From NCBI RefSeq assembly GCF_023277115.1, contig NZ_JALQCS010000001.1:1420001-1484000 (forward strand): 64,000 nt of DNA, written 5' to 3'. The position numbers and the translations under genes were made by a program. The number at the start of each line of letters is the position of its first letter. Within the stretch, counting starts at the first letter, position 1. The notes beneath the pieces are model-generated. The model saw nothing but the letters and a program-made list of their open reading frames with translations, did not search any database and was not told the origin of the DNA. The stretch comes from Acidithiobacillus acidisediminis. GTDB taxonomy: Bacteria > Pseudomonadota > Gammaproteobacteria > Acidithiobacillales > Acidithiobacillaceae. This document shows positions 28,108 through 39,256 of this stretch, in pieces.

Positions 28108-28183
28108 GGGCGGTTAGCTCAGTTGGTAGAGCGTCGGCTTTACACGCCGAATGTCGGGGGTTCGAGCCCCTCACCGCCCACCA
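28108..28183 (+). tRNA. tRNA-Val (anticodon TAC)
   Basis: A complete 76-base cloverleaf: acceptor GGGCGGT/ACCGCCC, anticodon stem TCGGC/GCCGA around TTTACAC (anticodon TAC), T arm GGGGG/CCCCT region, and an encoded CCA. It reads GTA and other GTN codons. Confidence 0.95.
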
Positions 28184-28193
28184 TAGCCCTAGC

Positions 28194-28270
28194 GGGGTGG
28201 TAGTTCAGTTGGTCAGAATGCCGGCCTGTCACGCCGGAGGTCGCGGGTTCGAGCCCCGTCCACCCCGCCA
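28194..28270 (+). tRNA. tRNA-Asp (anticodon GTC)
   Basis: A complete 77-base cloverleaf with acceptor GGGGTGG/CCACCCC, anticodon stem CCGGC/GCCGG around CTGTCAC (anticodon GTC), discriminator G and encoded CCA. It lies 10 bases after tRNA-Val in one transcript. Confidence 0.95.
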
Positions 28271-28278
28271 TCATCGCA

Positions 28279-28306
28279 GGCGACCCCGCTGGGGTCGCCT
28301 TTTTTA
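28279..28306 (+). terminator. Rho-independent terminator after tRNA-Asp
   Basis: GGCGACCCC (28279-28287) pairs with GGGGTCGCC (28291-28299), followed by seven T residues. It closes the hupB-tRNA transcript. Confidence 0.9.
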
Positions 28307-28353
28307 TTTTTCGCCGGGTTGTAGTCTTTGCCCCGTAAACTTGAGGTTCCTGA

Positions 28354-29859
28354 ATGCTTGACGTGTTTCGTGGTCTCGCCCAATCGTGGGTAGCGAAAAT
28401 TGGCATGCTCCTGATTGGGCTCTCTTTTGTACTTTGGGGTGTGAGTGGCTATCTATTTGATCAGGGAGATTCGTCCCAGATTGTCGCCAAAGTGGATGGT
28501 GAGAAGATCAGTGGCAGCGTCTTCCAACATCGACTGCAGCAGGCCACAGAGCAATACACCCATGTCTTTGGTAGCGAGGCGGCAAGCAAGATCACGAAAA
28601 CTCCTGCCTTTGCGCAGCAGGTGCTCGACGGCATGATCGACGATCTCTTGCTTGCCCATGAGGCGAACCGGTTGCACCTGCAGGTTCCTGATACCGCCCT
28701 GCGCGCCAAGATCGTAGCGATGCCAGTATTCGCTGAAAACGGAAAATTTTCGCGAGCTCGCTACAATCAGCTCCTGCATGAAAATGGGCTGACGCCGGCA
28801 CAATTTGAGGCGCAATTGCGGCAGGGTATGCTGCTCGAGCAATTGCAGTCCCTACCTCAGATTCTTGCCAGTGCTTCGCCGCAAGAGGCGCAAGCGGTTT
28901 GGCAGTGGTCTCAGGAATATCGCAATGTCTATGTCCTGACGCTGGACAATAGCCAGTTTCTGCCCCAGGCCCATCCAAGCCCGGCAGAGATTCGCGCCTA
29001 TTACCAGTCACATCAGGGACAGTTTCAGTTGCCGGCCGAGATACAAGTGCAGTATGTCGTTTTTGGCAAGCAGGATTTTGCCAGTGCCTCCTCTGCCAGC
29101 GGAAGTTCTCCCGAGCTGCAGTTCGAGGCGCAGGTAGATAATTTCAAGAATGTCTTATTCAGTAGTGCAAATTTGGACGCCGTGGCCAAGCAGTACCACC
29201 TGCAGGTGCAAAAAAGCACCAGCTTGCGGCAGGGTAAAACGGGAACGGGTGTTTTCGCCGATCCCAAAGCCGTTGCCTTGGCCTTCAGTGCGGCAGTGCG
29301 GGCAGGGAAAAACAGTAGCGCCCTGCGCCTTGCCAATGGCGATCTGCTAGCGGTCCATCTCGTGCACTATCAGCCCGCGCGCGCCCAAGATTTGTCGGCG
29401 GTGGAGGATCAGGTTCGTGGGATTTTGGCGCAGCAACAGGCGGAGCAGTTGCGGCAAAAGGCAGCCGCGCAACTGTTGCAGGCCGTGCAGAGGCAGCAGA
29501 GCATACAGTCCTGGCAAGCCCAGGATGCTGCGTATCTGGTGCATTATCCTGAGCTCTCCCGCCGCGCAGCGAACGGTCTGCCCTCGGCGTTGCTTGAGAA
29601 GATCTTTTTTGCCCCCGCTCCGGCGAGGGGGAAAATCAGTTCCGGATCGGTGGAAGACGCGACCGGCAGCACCCTGTATGCGGTTACCGGGGTGGTGTTA
29701 CCGAGCCCAGACTTGCTGAATCCCTCGGTTCGCAGCGAGATTCAGCGATCCCTTGCCGAGCAACGCGTACGCTTGCTGAGCAGCGCCTATTTGCAAGCCT
29801 TGCGGGAGCATGCCAAGGTCAAAATTTATCAGGGGAATCTGCGCCGGGCGAGCGCCTGA
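28354..29859 (+). CDS. ppiD: PpiD-like periplasmic chaperone lacking the parvulin domain
   Basis: PpiD is anchored in the inner membrane at the Sec translocon and helps fold exported proteins. The 501-residue protein starts with the PpiD pattern 'MLDVFRGLAQSWVAKIGMLL', then a membrane helix and a SurA-type N-terminal chaperone region ('KVDGEKISGSVFQHRLQQ', 'VLDGMIDDLLLAHEANRL', 'NGKFSRARYNQLLHENGLT'). In E. coli PpiD (623 residues) a parvulin domain follows the 'YY..HQ..F' helix. Here 'AYYQSHQGQFQLP' leads almost at once into the C-terminal region ('LDAVAKQYHLQVQKS', 'VHYQPARAQDLSAVEDQV'), and no parvulin marks occur. The gene follows the tRNA terminator. Confidence 0.82.
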   Translation: MLDVFRGLAQSWVAKIGMLLIGLSFVLWGVSGYLFDQGDSSQIVAKVDGEKISGSVFQHRLQQATEQYTHVFGSEAASKITKTPAFAQQVLDGMIDDLLLAHEANRLHLQVPDTALRAKIVAMPVFAENGKFSRARYNQLLHENGLTPAQFEAQLRQGMLLEQLQSLPQILASASPQEAQAVWQWSQEYRNVYVLTLDNSQFLPQAHPSPAEIRAYYQSHQGQFQLPAEIQVQYVVFGKQDFASASSASGSSPELQFEAQVDNFKNVLFSSANLDAVAKQYHLQVQKSTSLRQGKTGTGVFADPKAVALAFSAAVRAGKNSSALRLANGDLLAVHLVHYQPARAQDLSAVEDQVRGILAQQQAEQLRQKAAAQLLQAVQRQQSIQSWQAQDAAYLVHYPELSRRAANGLPSALLEKIFFAPAPARGKISSGSVEDATGSTLYAVTGVVLPSPDLLNPSVRSEIQRSLAEQRVRLLSSAYLQALREHAKVKIYQGNLRRASA

Positions 29860-29905
29860 GCAAGGCGCAGCCATTGAGGAACGAGCACGCCTCTTTGGCT
29901 GAGGT

Positions 29906-29935
29906 TTGGCAGACAGCTGGCGGCTGCACTATAAT
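29906..29935 (+). promoter_or_regulatory. Sigma70 promoter of the alcohol dehydrogenase gene
   Basis: TTGGCA (29906-29911) and a perfect TATAAT (29930-29935) with an 18-base spacer, about 35 bases before the GTG start. Confidence 0.65.
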
Positions 29936-29969
29936 GAACCGACTGGTTGGTATTTATAAGGAGGTGTCC

Positions 29970-31019
29970 GTGAGTTCCGTCAAAGCCTATGCCGCACAAG
30001 CCGCCGATGTACCTTTGGCGCCCTTTCACATCGATCGCCGCGAGCCGCGCCCGGACGATGTGCAGATCGATATCCTGTACTGCGGGGTGTGCCACTCTGA
30101 CCTGCATACCGCGCGGAATGAATGGCATAACACCCTATATCCTGCTGTACCCGGACATGAGATTGTTGGACGAGTGACTGCAGTGGGTAGCGCGGTAACG
30201 AAATTCCAGGTGGGAGATCTTGCTGGCGTTGGTTGTATGGTCGATAGCTGTGGGCATTGTTCTTCCTGCCACGAGGGGGAAGAGCAATACTGCGAGAACG
30301 GCTTCACCGGTACCTACAACGGCCCGGTTTTTGGCGGTGAGAATACTTTTGGTGGGTACTCGCAACAGATTGTGGTCAAGGAGTCTTTTGTCCTAAAGAT
30401 CACCCATGGGGAAAAAGATCTGGCCCGCGTTGCGCCGCTGCTCTGCGCTGGAATTACCACTTACTCCCCACTACGACATTGGCGCGTAGGGCCGGGCATG
30501 ACCGTTGGTATTGTGGGGCTCGGCGGTTTGGGACATATGGGGGTAAAACTGGCCCATGCCATGGGGGCGCACGTGGTGCTGTTCACGACGTCGCCAGGCA
30601 AGGCGGAGGATGGCAAGCGTCTCGGCGCAGATGAGGTCTGCATCTCCAAGGATCCGCAGCAGATGGCCAAGCAGGTCGGTCGTTTTGATTTCATTCTGAA
30701 TACCGTGGCCGCTCCCCACGACATCAATGCCCTCCTGCAATTATTGAAGCGGGATGGAACGATGACTTTGGTTGGAGCGCCGGAAACACCGCATCCCTCT
30801 CCAGAGGTGTTCAGCTTGATCTTCAAGCGTCGCAGCTTGGCCGGTTCCCTGATCGGCGGCATTGCAGAAACGCAGGAAATGCTCGATTTTTGTGCCCAAC
30901 ATGGTATCGGCTCAGATATTGAAATCATCCCCATGGATTACATCAATACCGCGTACGAGCGGATGTTGAAGAGCGATGTGAAGTATCGTTTCGTTATCGA
31001 CATGGCGACCCTGAAGTAA
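29970..31019 (+). CDS. Zinc-dependent alcohol dehydrogenase (YahK/cinnamyl-alcohol type)
   Basis: This 349-residue medium-chain dehydrogenase reduces aldehydes to alcohols, probably with NADPH as in E. coli YahK. Catalytic zinc ligands are in 'CGVCHSDLHTARNEW' and 'PGHEIVGRV'; the structural zinc site is 'SCGHCSSCHEGEEQYC'; the cofactor fold has 'VGIVGLGGLGHMGVKLAHAMG'. I start at the GTG at 29970, five bases after a perfect AAGGAGGT; upstream in-frame codons cross the promoter. It is a single gene with its own promoter. The physiological aldehyde is unknown. Confidence 0.92.
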   Translation: MSSVKAYAAQAADVPLAPFHIDRREPRPDDVQIDILYCGVCHSDLHTARNEWHNTLYPAVPGHEIVGRVTAVGSAVTKFQVGDLAGVGCMVDSCGHCSSCHEGEEQYCENGFTGTYNGPVFGGENTFGGYSQQIVVKESFVLKITHGEKDLARVAPLLCAGITTYSPLRHWRVGPGMTVGIVGLGGLGHMGVKLAHAMGAHVVLFTTSPGKAEDGKRLGADEVCISKDPQQMAKQVGRFDFILNTVAAPHDINALLQLLKRDGTMTLVGAPETPHPSPEVFSLIFKRRSLAGSLIGGIAETQEMLDFCAQHGIGSDIEIIPMDYINTAYERMLKSDVKYRFVIDMATLK

Positions 31020-31075
31020 GGTGCCCGATACCACCCCCGCTCGCTCGTAGGGCGGGGATGGCGTCTCGCTAGAGT

Positions 31076-31504
31076 TTAGCGGCAGGCGCCTTGGTAGGTT
31101 CCTGTCAGGGTTTCTTGTATCGGAACCGTTTCCCCCGCGACCTGCATCGTGCCGTGCAGGGTTCCCTGATAGCTGCGGCCATCTGACCCGATGTGGAGGG
31201 TGATCTCGGCCTGCAGGTGATAGGGATCAGTCGTGCCTGTACAGATCTCCTGCAGACGGATGGAGTTGGGGCCCGTGTGCTCCAGGGCCGTACGCCGGCA
31301 TACCGAGCCGGGGCGCGCATGGAGGAATTGTGCAAAGGGATCGGAGCGGTGTAGGCAGAACTGGAGTTGGTCGTGCATTCCGCCGTCCATGAGCACGTTT
31401 TCCTGCCACTGGCCAGGTAACAACTGGGTAGCGGCAAAACTTGGGGCGGCGCACAGGGTCGCTGCCATGGCAAGCAGTATGCAAAGAGCAGATGGTTTGT
31501 GCAT
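31076..31504 (-). CDS. DUF3617 family periplasmic protein
   Basis: The ATG at 31504 follows GGAGGG and gives 142 residues with a Sec signal peptide ('MHKPSALCILLAMAATLCAA', cleaved after 'SFA'). The mature part has the DUF3617 layout: 'LLPGQWQENVLMDGG' at the start, then 'LQFCLHRSDPFAQF', two further Cys ('GSVCRRTA', 'LQEICTGT'), and the ending 'GETVPIQETLTGTYQGACR'. The four Cys probably form two disulfides. Function is unknown. It is convergent with the alcohol dehydrogenase gene and divergent from pyrG. Confidence 0.75.
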   Translation of the reverse strand: MHKPSALCILLAMAATLCAAPSFAATQLLPGQWQENVLMDGGMHDQLQFCLHRSDPFAQFLHARPGSVCRRTALEHTGPNSIRLQEICTGTTDPYHLQAEITLHIGSDGRSYQGTLHGTMQVAGETVPIQETLTGTYQGACR

Positions 31505-31575
31505 TTTCCCTCCTTCATAGGGTTTCTTTCTGACGCAGCATAAAGCAGCGGAGGGTCTGGCTGCTACTACCTCCA

Positions 31576-35397
<3,822 letters not shown>

Positions 35398-35439
35398 TAC
35401 TGTCTAACAGCATTTCAAGGTTATTCGGATAGAAATTCT

Positions 35440-35796
35440 ATGGCGGTTGTGTGGGACAACTCTTTGTACTCTGCGCGCGCTGCGGTGTCCCGCATCGCCG
35501 GGTTGAGTCGCGCAGATCTTGTCCTGCTCGCCGCCTTGATTGCGCTGCAATATTTTCTCTGGTTCGGGGCGGGAAGTTGGTGGACGGTGGCACAGTTGCA
35601 TGCGCAGGTGGAGCATCGGAACACTACCGTGCAGGGCCTGCAGAAGCGTAATGATAAACTCGCAGCCGAAGTCTTGAGTCTGCAGAGGGATTCTGGTGCC
35701 GTGGCTGGTCTGGCGCGGCGCAACTTGGGGCTGATCGGTAAAAACGAGATTTTTGTTTGGGTGATCCCGAAATCGACTCCCAGTAACGCCTCCTGA
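35440..35796 (+). CDS. ftsB: Cell division protein FtsB (septum formation initiator)
   Basis: FtsB joins FtsL and FtsQ in the divisome. The 118-residue protein has one membrane helix ('LVLLAALIALQYFLWFG', residues 26-45), then a coiled coil ('VAQLHAQVEHRNTTVQGLQK' and on), then the conserved 'ARRNLGLIGKNEIFVWVIP' end ('aR.eLGmi..gE.fy.v'). The position after eno matches the E. coli neighbourhood. An N-terminal cytoplasmic stretch of about 25 residues is longer than in E. coli. Confidence 0.88.
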   Translation: MAVVWDNSLYSARAAVSRIAGLSRADLVLLAALIALQYFLWFGAGSWWTVAQLHAQVEHRNTTVQGLQKRNDKLAAEVLSLQRDSGAVAGLARRNLGLIGKNEIFVWVIPKSTPSNAS

Positions 35797-35823
35797 AGCT
35801 TGTTCTCGTCGTGCCAGATCATA

Positions 35824-35848
35824 AAGCCCGCTCGTGGCGGGCTTCTTT
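35824..35848. terminator. Terminator between ftsB and efp, possibly bidirectional
   Basis: AAGCCCGC (35824-35831) pairs with GCGGGCTT (35837-35844) around TCGTG. A CTTT follows on the + strand and TTTAT on the minus strand, so it may serve both convergent genes. Confidence 0.65.
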
Positions 35849-35869
35849 GGAAAGCGGAAGGCGCTGCCG

Positions 35870-36430
35870 CTAGGCGCGATCGATGTAGCTACCATCCACG
35901 GTGTTGACGCGAATTTTTTCGCCATTATTGACGAACTGGGGAACCTGCACCGTAATCCCGGTCTCCATGCGCGCGGGCTTGTAGGAACCAGTCGCGGTTT
36001 GTCCCTTGATCGATGGTTCGGCTTCCACGACTTCGAGGATGACCACAGGGGGCAGTTCGACGCCGATCGGGCGATCATTATGCAGATTGACCTGGATTTC
36101 GGTATTCGGTAACAAATAGCCCGTTTGCCCTTCCAGCAGATCCTCACCCAAGGTCAATTGCTCAAAATTCTCGTTGTCCATGAAGATGTAGCCGGTACCG
36201 TCGTTGTAGAGGAACTGCATCTTGCGCGGCTCCACCACTGCCTTTTCCATTTTCTCTTCCGAGCGGAAGCGCTGGTTGGTCTTGGTTCCGGTCTCGATGT
36301 TCTTCATTTCCACCTGCATGAAGGCGCCGCCCTTACCCGGTTTGACAAAATCGGTTTTGAGTACGCGCCAAAGGCCCTTCTCATATTCCAGAATGTTGCC
36401 GGGCCGAATATCGAAAGCGGAGATTTTCAT
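35870..36430 (-). CDS. efp: Elongation factor P
   Basis: EF-P rescues ribosomes stalled at proline runs. The 186-residue protein has the KOW-like N-domain ('SAFDIRPGNILEYEKGLWRV'), the loop 'FVKPGKGGAFMQVEMKNIETG' and two OB domains ending 'GEKIRVNTVDGSYIDRA'. The residue at the loop tip is Lys, the type modified by beta-lysylation through EpmA/EpmB in E. coli; no epm genes lie in the window. A proline-run protein such as the one at 3829-4563 would be a natural client. Confidence 0.96.
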   Translation of the reverse strand: MKISAFDIRPGNILEYEKGLWRVLKTDFVKPGKGGAFMQVEMKNIETGTKTNQRFRSEEKMEKAVVEPRKMQFLYNDGTGYIFMDNENFEQLTLGEDLLEGQTGYLLPNTEIQVNLHNDRPIGVELPPVVILEVVEAEPSIKGQTATGSYKPARMETGITVQVPQFVNNGEKIRVNTVDGSYIDRA

Positions 36431-36468
36431 GTGCAGTCCTGTAGAAGCATTCCCTTTGCTGGGCGCGG

Positions 36469-36497
36469 ATTGTACCCTAGAGCCCTTACCCTGACCA
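36469..36497 (-). promoter_or_regulatory. Candidate promoter of efp
   Basis: On the minus strand TGGTCA (36497-36492) and TACAAT (36474-36469) have a 17-base spacer, 39 bases before the efp start. It lies in the 80-base divergent gap with the DUF971 gene. Confidence 0.45.
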
Positions 36498-36510
36498 GCG
36501 AGGCGAAAGG

Positions 36511-36819
36511 ATGTCAGCACGGAACCAACCGATGGAGATACGTCCTCTCATGCTCAGTAAGGTGCTGGAAGTTGAGTGGGGGGATGGGCATACCAGTCGC
36601 CTGACCTTCGAACACCTGCGGGTGGAATGTCCTTGCGCGGAATGCAAAGGGCACACGCCGGATCAGGCGCAGACCATTATCGGCAAGGAGGAGGTGCAGC
36701 TGGTGGACATCCAACCCGTCGGTAATTATGCAGTACAGCTACACTTCAGTGATGGACATGGAACAGGCATCTACACTTGGGATTACCTGCGTCGCCTCGA
36801 TGACCTCCAAGCCGGTTGA
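36511..36819 (+). CDS. DUF971 family protein
   Basis: The 102-residue protein has the compact DUF971 fold (gamma-butyrobetaine hydroxylase-like N-terminal domain): 'KVLEVEWGDGHTSRLTFEHLR', a zinc-type 'CPCAECKGH' motif, 'DIQPVGNYAVQLHFSDGHGTGIYTWDYLRRL'. Stand-alone members are linked to iron-sulfur or cofactor metabolism in some bacteria, but the role is unsettled. Its last 20 bases overlap uvrC, so the two are translated from one mRNA. I start at the ATG at 36511; a later ATG at 36532 is possible. Confidence 0.8.
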   Translation: MSARNQPMEIRPLMLSKVLEVEWGDGHTSRLTFEHLRVECPCAECKGHTPDQAQTIIGKEEVQLVDIQPVGNYAVQLHFSDGHGTGIYTWDYLRRLDDLQAG

Positions 36820-38677
36820 GGCGCCGCTGCAGGAAGTTTTGCCGGAGTCGGAGCAGGTCTTCGTCCTTGCGGATTTTTTGCGTCAGCTGAGTGTGGGGCC
36901 CGGTGTTTACCAGATGTTTGCCGCTGCCGGGCAGATTCTGTACGTTGGCAAGGCCCGCAACCTCAAGCGCCGGGTAAGCTCGTACTTTCACAAGAACCGC
37001 CACAGCCCGAAGACACTCGCCATGTTGCAACAAGTGCAGCGGGTGGAGGTGATTCATACCCATACCGAAACCGAGGCCCTGGTGTTGGAGGCGCAGCTCA
37101 TCAAGCGTCATCATCCCCCATACAACATCCTGCTTCGGGATGATAAGAGCTACCCCTACCTGTTCATCGAAACCAGTAGTACTTTCCCCCGTATGAGTTT
37201 TCACCGCGGTGCGCAACGACGCAAAGGGCAATACTTTGGCCCGTATCCAGCGGTCACCTCGTTGCGCGAGAGCATGGTGTTATTGCAAAAGGCCTTTCGC
37301 TTGCGTACCTGCGAAGACAGCGTGTTTCGCAATCGGAGTCGCGCCTGTTTGCATTATCAGATTCGCCGCTGTAGCGGTCCTTGCGTGGGGCACATCAGCG
37401 CGCAGGACTACGCTGCTGACGTCAAATCCACCATACAGTTTCTCCAGGGGCGCAGTGATGAGGTACTCCAGGATCTGCAAGAACGGATGCAGAGCGCGGC
37501 AGAAAATCTGGCTTTTGAAGAAGCGGCGCGCCTACGTGACCAAGTGGCGGCCTTGTCCAAGATTCAGGAGCGCCAATATGTTGCGCAGTCGGGCGGCGGT
37601 GATTTCGATGTGCTGGCGGCGGTGGAGGAGGAAGGGCAATGGTGCGTCTATCTGAGTCTTCTGCGTCACGGTCGTCAGCTTGGCGGTCGGGCGATTTTCC
37701 CGCGCCATAGCGAGGGCGTGCGCGGGGCCGAGATGATGGCCGCGTTTCTCAGTCAGTTTTATGCCGATCGGGAAATTCCCGGGAACCTCCTGGTCAACGT
37801 CCTCCCTCGTGCCGCCGCTACTCTGCAAGCAGCGTTGACGGATCTGTCAGGGCATAAGGTGTTGCTGGATCAAGCGCAGCGTGGTCCGCGCCGGCGCTGG
37901 ATGCAGTTGGCGGAAACCAATGCCCGCATGGCCCTGCGCACACGCCAGCAGGGCGCCAGCCAGTCGCGGCGACGCATGCAAAGGTTACAGGAGCTATTCG
38001 ACCTGGACGAGTTGCCCCAACGCATGGAGTGTTTCGACATCAGCCATACCCAGGGTGAAGCCGCGACGGCCTCCTGCGTGGTCTTCGACGCCGATGGTGC
38101 GCGCAAGGAGGCCTATCGGCGCTTCAATATGCGCGACATCACGCCGGGAGATGACTATGCCGCCATGGAACAGGCTGTTTTGCGCCGCTATGCGCGCCTG
38201 CAGGACGAAGGTCAGGCACTACCAGAAATTGTGTTTATTGACGGTGGAGCGGCCCAACTGGCGCGTGCAGCTGCCGCTCTGCGCAGCTTGGGCATTGACG
38301 GTATCCAGCTCTGCGGGGTAGCCAAAGGGAGTAGCCGGCGTCCCGGCCTGGAATGGCTACATGCGCCGCAATGGTCCAGCCCGCGACAGCTGGCGGCGGA
38401 CGATCCCGCCTTGCTGATCATTCAGGAAATTCGTGATGAAGCCCATCGCTTTGCCATTACCGGCCACCGGGCACGGCGACAGAAGGCACGGCAGGAGTCG
38501 GATCTCGATGCCATCTCCGGTATCGGTCCCAAACGTCGCAGTGCGCTATTGCGCCGCTTTGGTGGCTTGCGCGGGGTGCGCGATGCGGGGGTCGATGACC
38601 TGCAACGAGTAGAGGGCATACGCCGTGAGCTGGCGCAGCGGATCTATGATTACTTTCATTCCGGAGCCCGAACATGA
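36800..38677 (+). CDS. uvrC: Excinuclease ABC subunit C
   Basis: UvrC makes the two incisions around a DNA lesion handed over by UvrA-UvrB. The 625-residue protein has the GIY-YIG nuclease at the start ('GPGVYQMFAAAGQILYVGKARNLKRRVSSYF'), a UvrB-contact motif ('AENLAFEEAARLRDQVAAL'), the RNase H-like second nuclease ('RMECFDISHTQGE', 'IVFIDGGAAQLARAA', 'DEAHRFAITGHR') and a helix-hairpin-helix pair at the end ('ISGIGPKRRSALLRRFGG'). Start ATG 36800 lies inside the DUF971 gene. The stop overlaps pgsA by four bases. Confidence 0.95.
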   Translation: MTSKPVEAPLQEVLPESEQVFVLADFLRQLSVGPGVYQMFAAAGQILYVGKARNLKRRVSSYFHKNRHSPKTLAMLQQVQRVEVIHTHTETEALVLEAQLIKRHHPPYNILLRDDKSYPYLFIETSSTFPRMSFHRGAQRRKGQYFGPYPAVTSLRESMVLLQKAFRLRTCEDSVFRNRSRACLHYQIRRCSGPCVGHISAQDYAADVKSTIQFLQGRSDEVLQDLQERMQSAAENLAFEEAARLRDQVAALSKIQERQYVAQSGGGDFDVLAAVEEEGQWCVYLSLLRHGRQLGGRAIFPRHSEGVRGAEMMAAFLSQFYADREIPGNLLVNVLPRAAATLQAALTDLSGHKVLLDQAQRGPRRRWMQLAETNARMALRTRQQGASQSRRRMQRLQELFDLDELPQRMECFDISHTQGEAATASCVVFDADGARKEAYRRFNMRDITPGDDYAAMEQAVLRRYARLQDEGQALPEIVFIDGGAAQLARAAAALRSLGIDGIQLCGVAKGSSRRPGLEWLHAPQWSSPRQLAADDPALLIIQEIRDEAHRFAITGHRARRQKARQESDLDAISGIGPKRRSALLRRFGGLRGVRDAGVDDLQRVEGIRRELAQRIYDYFHSGART

Positions 38678-39255
38678 TGGCGCGTCTTCCTAATTTTCTG
38701 ACGATGCTGCGCATTCTATTGATTCCGGTATTCGTGTTGCTGTTTTTCCTTGGTGGCGTGGAGAGGAGTTATGGGGCAACGGCCATTTTTGCCCTGGCTG
38801 CCCTGACCGATTGGGCCGATGGATATCTGGCCCGACGCTACAACGGGGTTTCTCCCTTCGGGACCTTTCTGGATCCGGTGGCCGATAAGCTCATGGTGGC
38901 TACTGCGCTGGTGCTGATTTGCGCGACGGGAGAGATGCCAGCCGTTCTCGCCGGGATTCTGACCAGCATCATCGTCGGACGGGAGATTACCGTTTCGGCA
39001 CTGCGGGAGTGGATGGCAGAGATCGGAGAGCGCAAAAAAGTCTCCGTCTCTTGGTTGGGCAAGATCAAGGCTACCTTGCAGATGTTGGCCATTCTTTTTC
39101 TGGTTTATTCCGGTCCCTTGGCTGGCGGCATTGCCGCCCGTGATATCGGCATTGTTCTGCTGCTGTTGGCGGCGGCCATGACCCTGTGGAGCATGGTCGA
39201 TTATTTGCGCGCCGCCTGGCCGAGCCTGATGGGTAGACAGGCCCCTGGACACTGA
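38674..39255 (+). CDS. pgsA: CDP-diacylglycerol-glycerol-3-phosphate 3-phosphatidyltransferase
   Basis: PgsA makes phosphatidylglycerophosphate, the precursor of phosphatidylglycerol and cardiolipin. The 193-residue inner-membrane protein has the CDP-alcohol transferase motif with all Asp residues ('DWADGYLARRYN' then 'GTFLDPVADK') and about five hydrophobic helices. uvrC-pgsA is the usual gammaproteobacterial order. The start (ATG 38674) overlaps the uvrC stop. Confidence 0.95.
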   Translation: MMARLPNFLTMLRILLIPVFVLLFFLGGVERSYGATAIFALAALTDWADGYLARRYNGVSPFGTFLDPVADKLMVATALVLICATGEMPAVLAGILTSIIVGREITVSALREWMAEIGERKKVSVSWLGKIKATLQMLAILFLVYSGPLAGGIAARDIGIVLLLLAAAMTLWSMVDYLRAAWPSLMGRQAPGH

Positions 39256-39256
39256 G

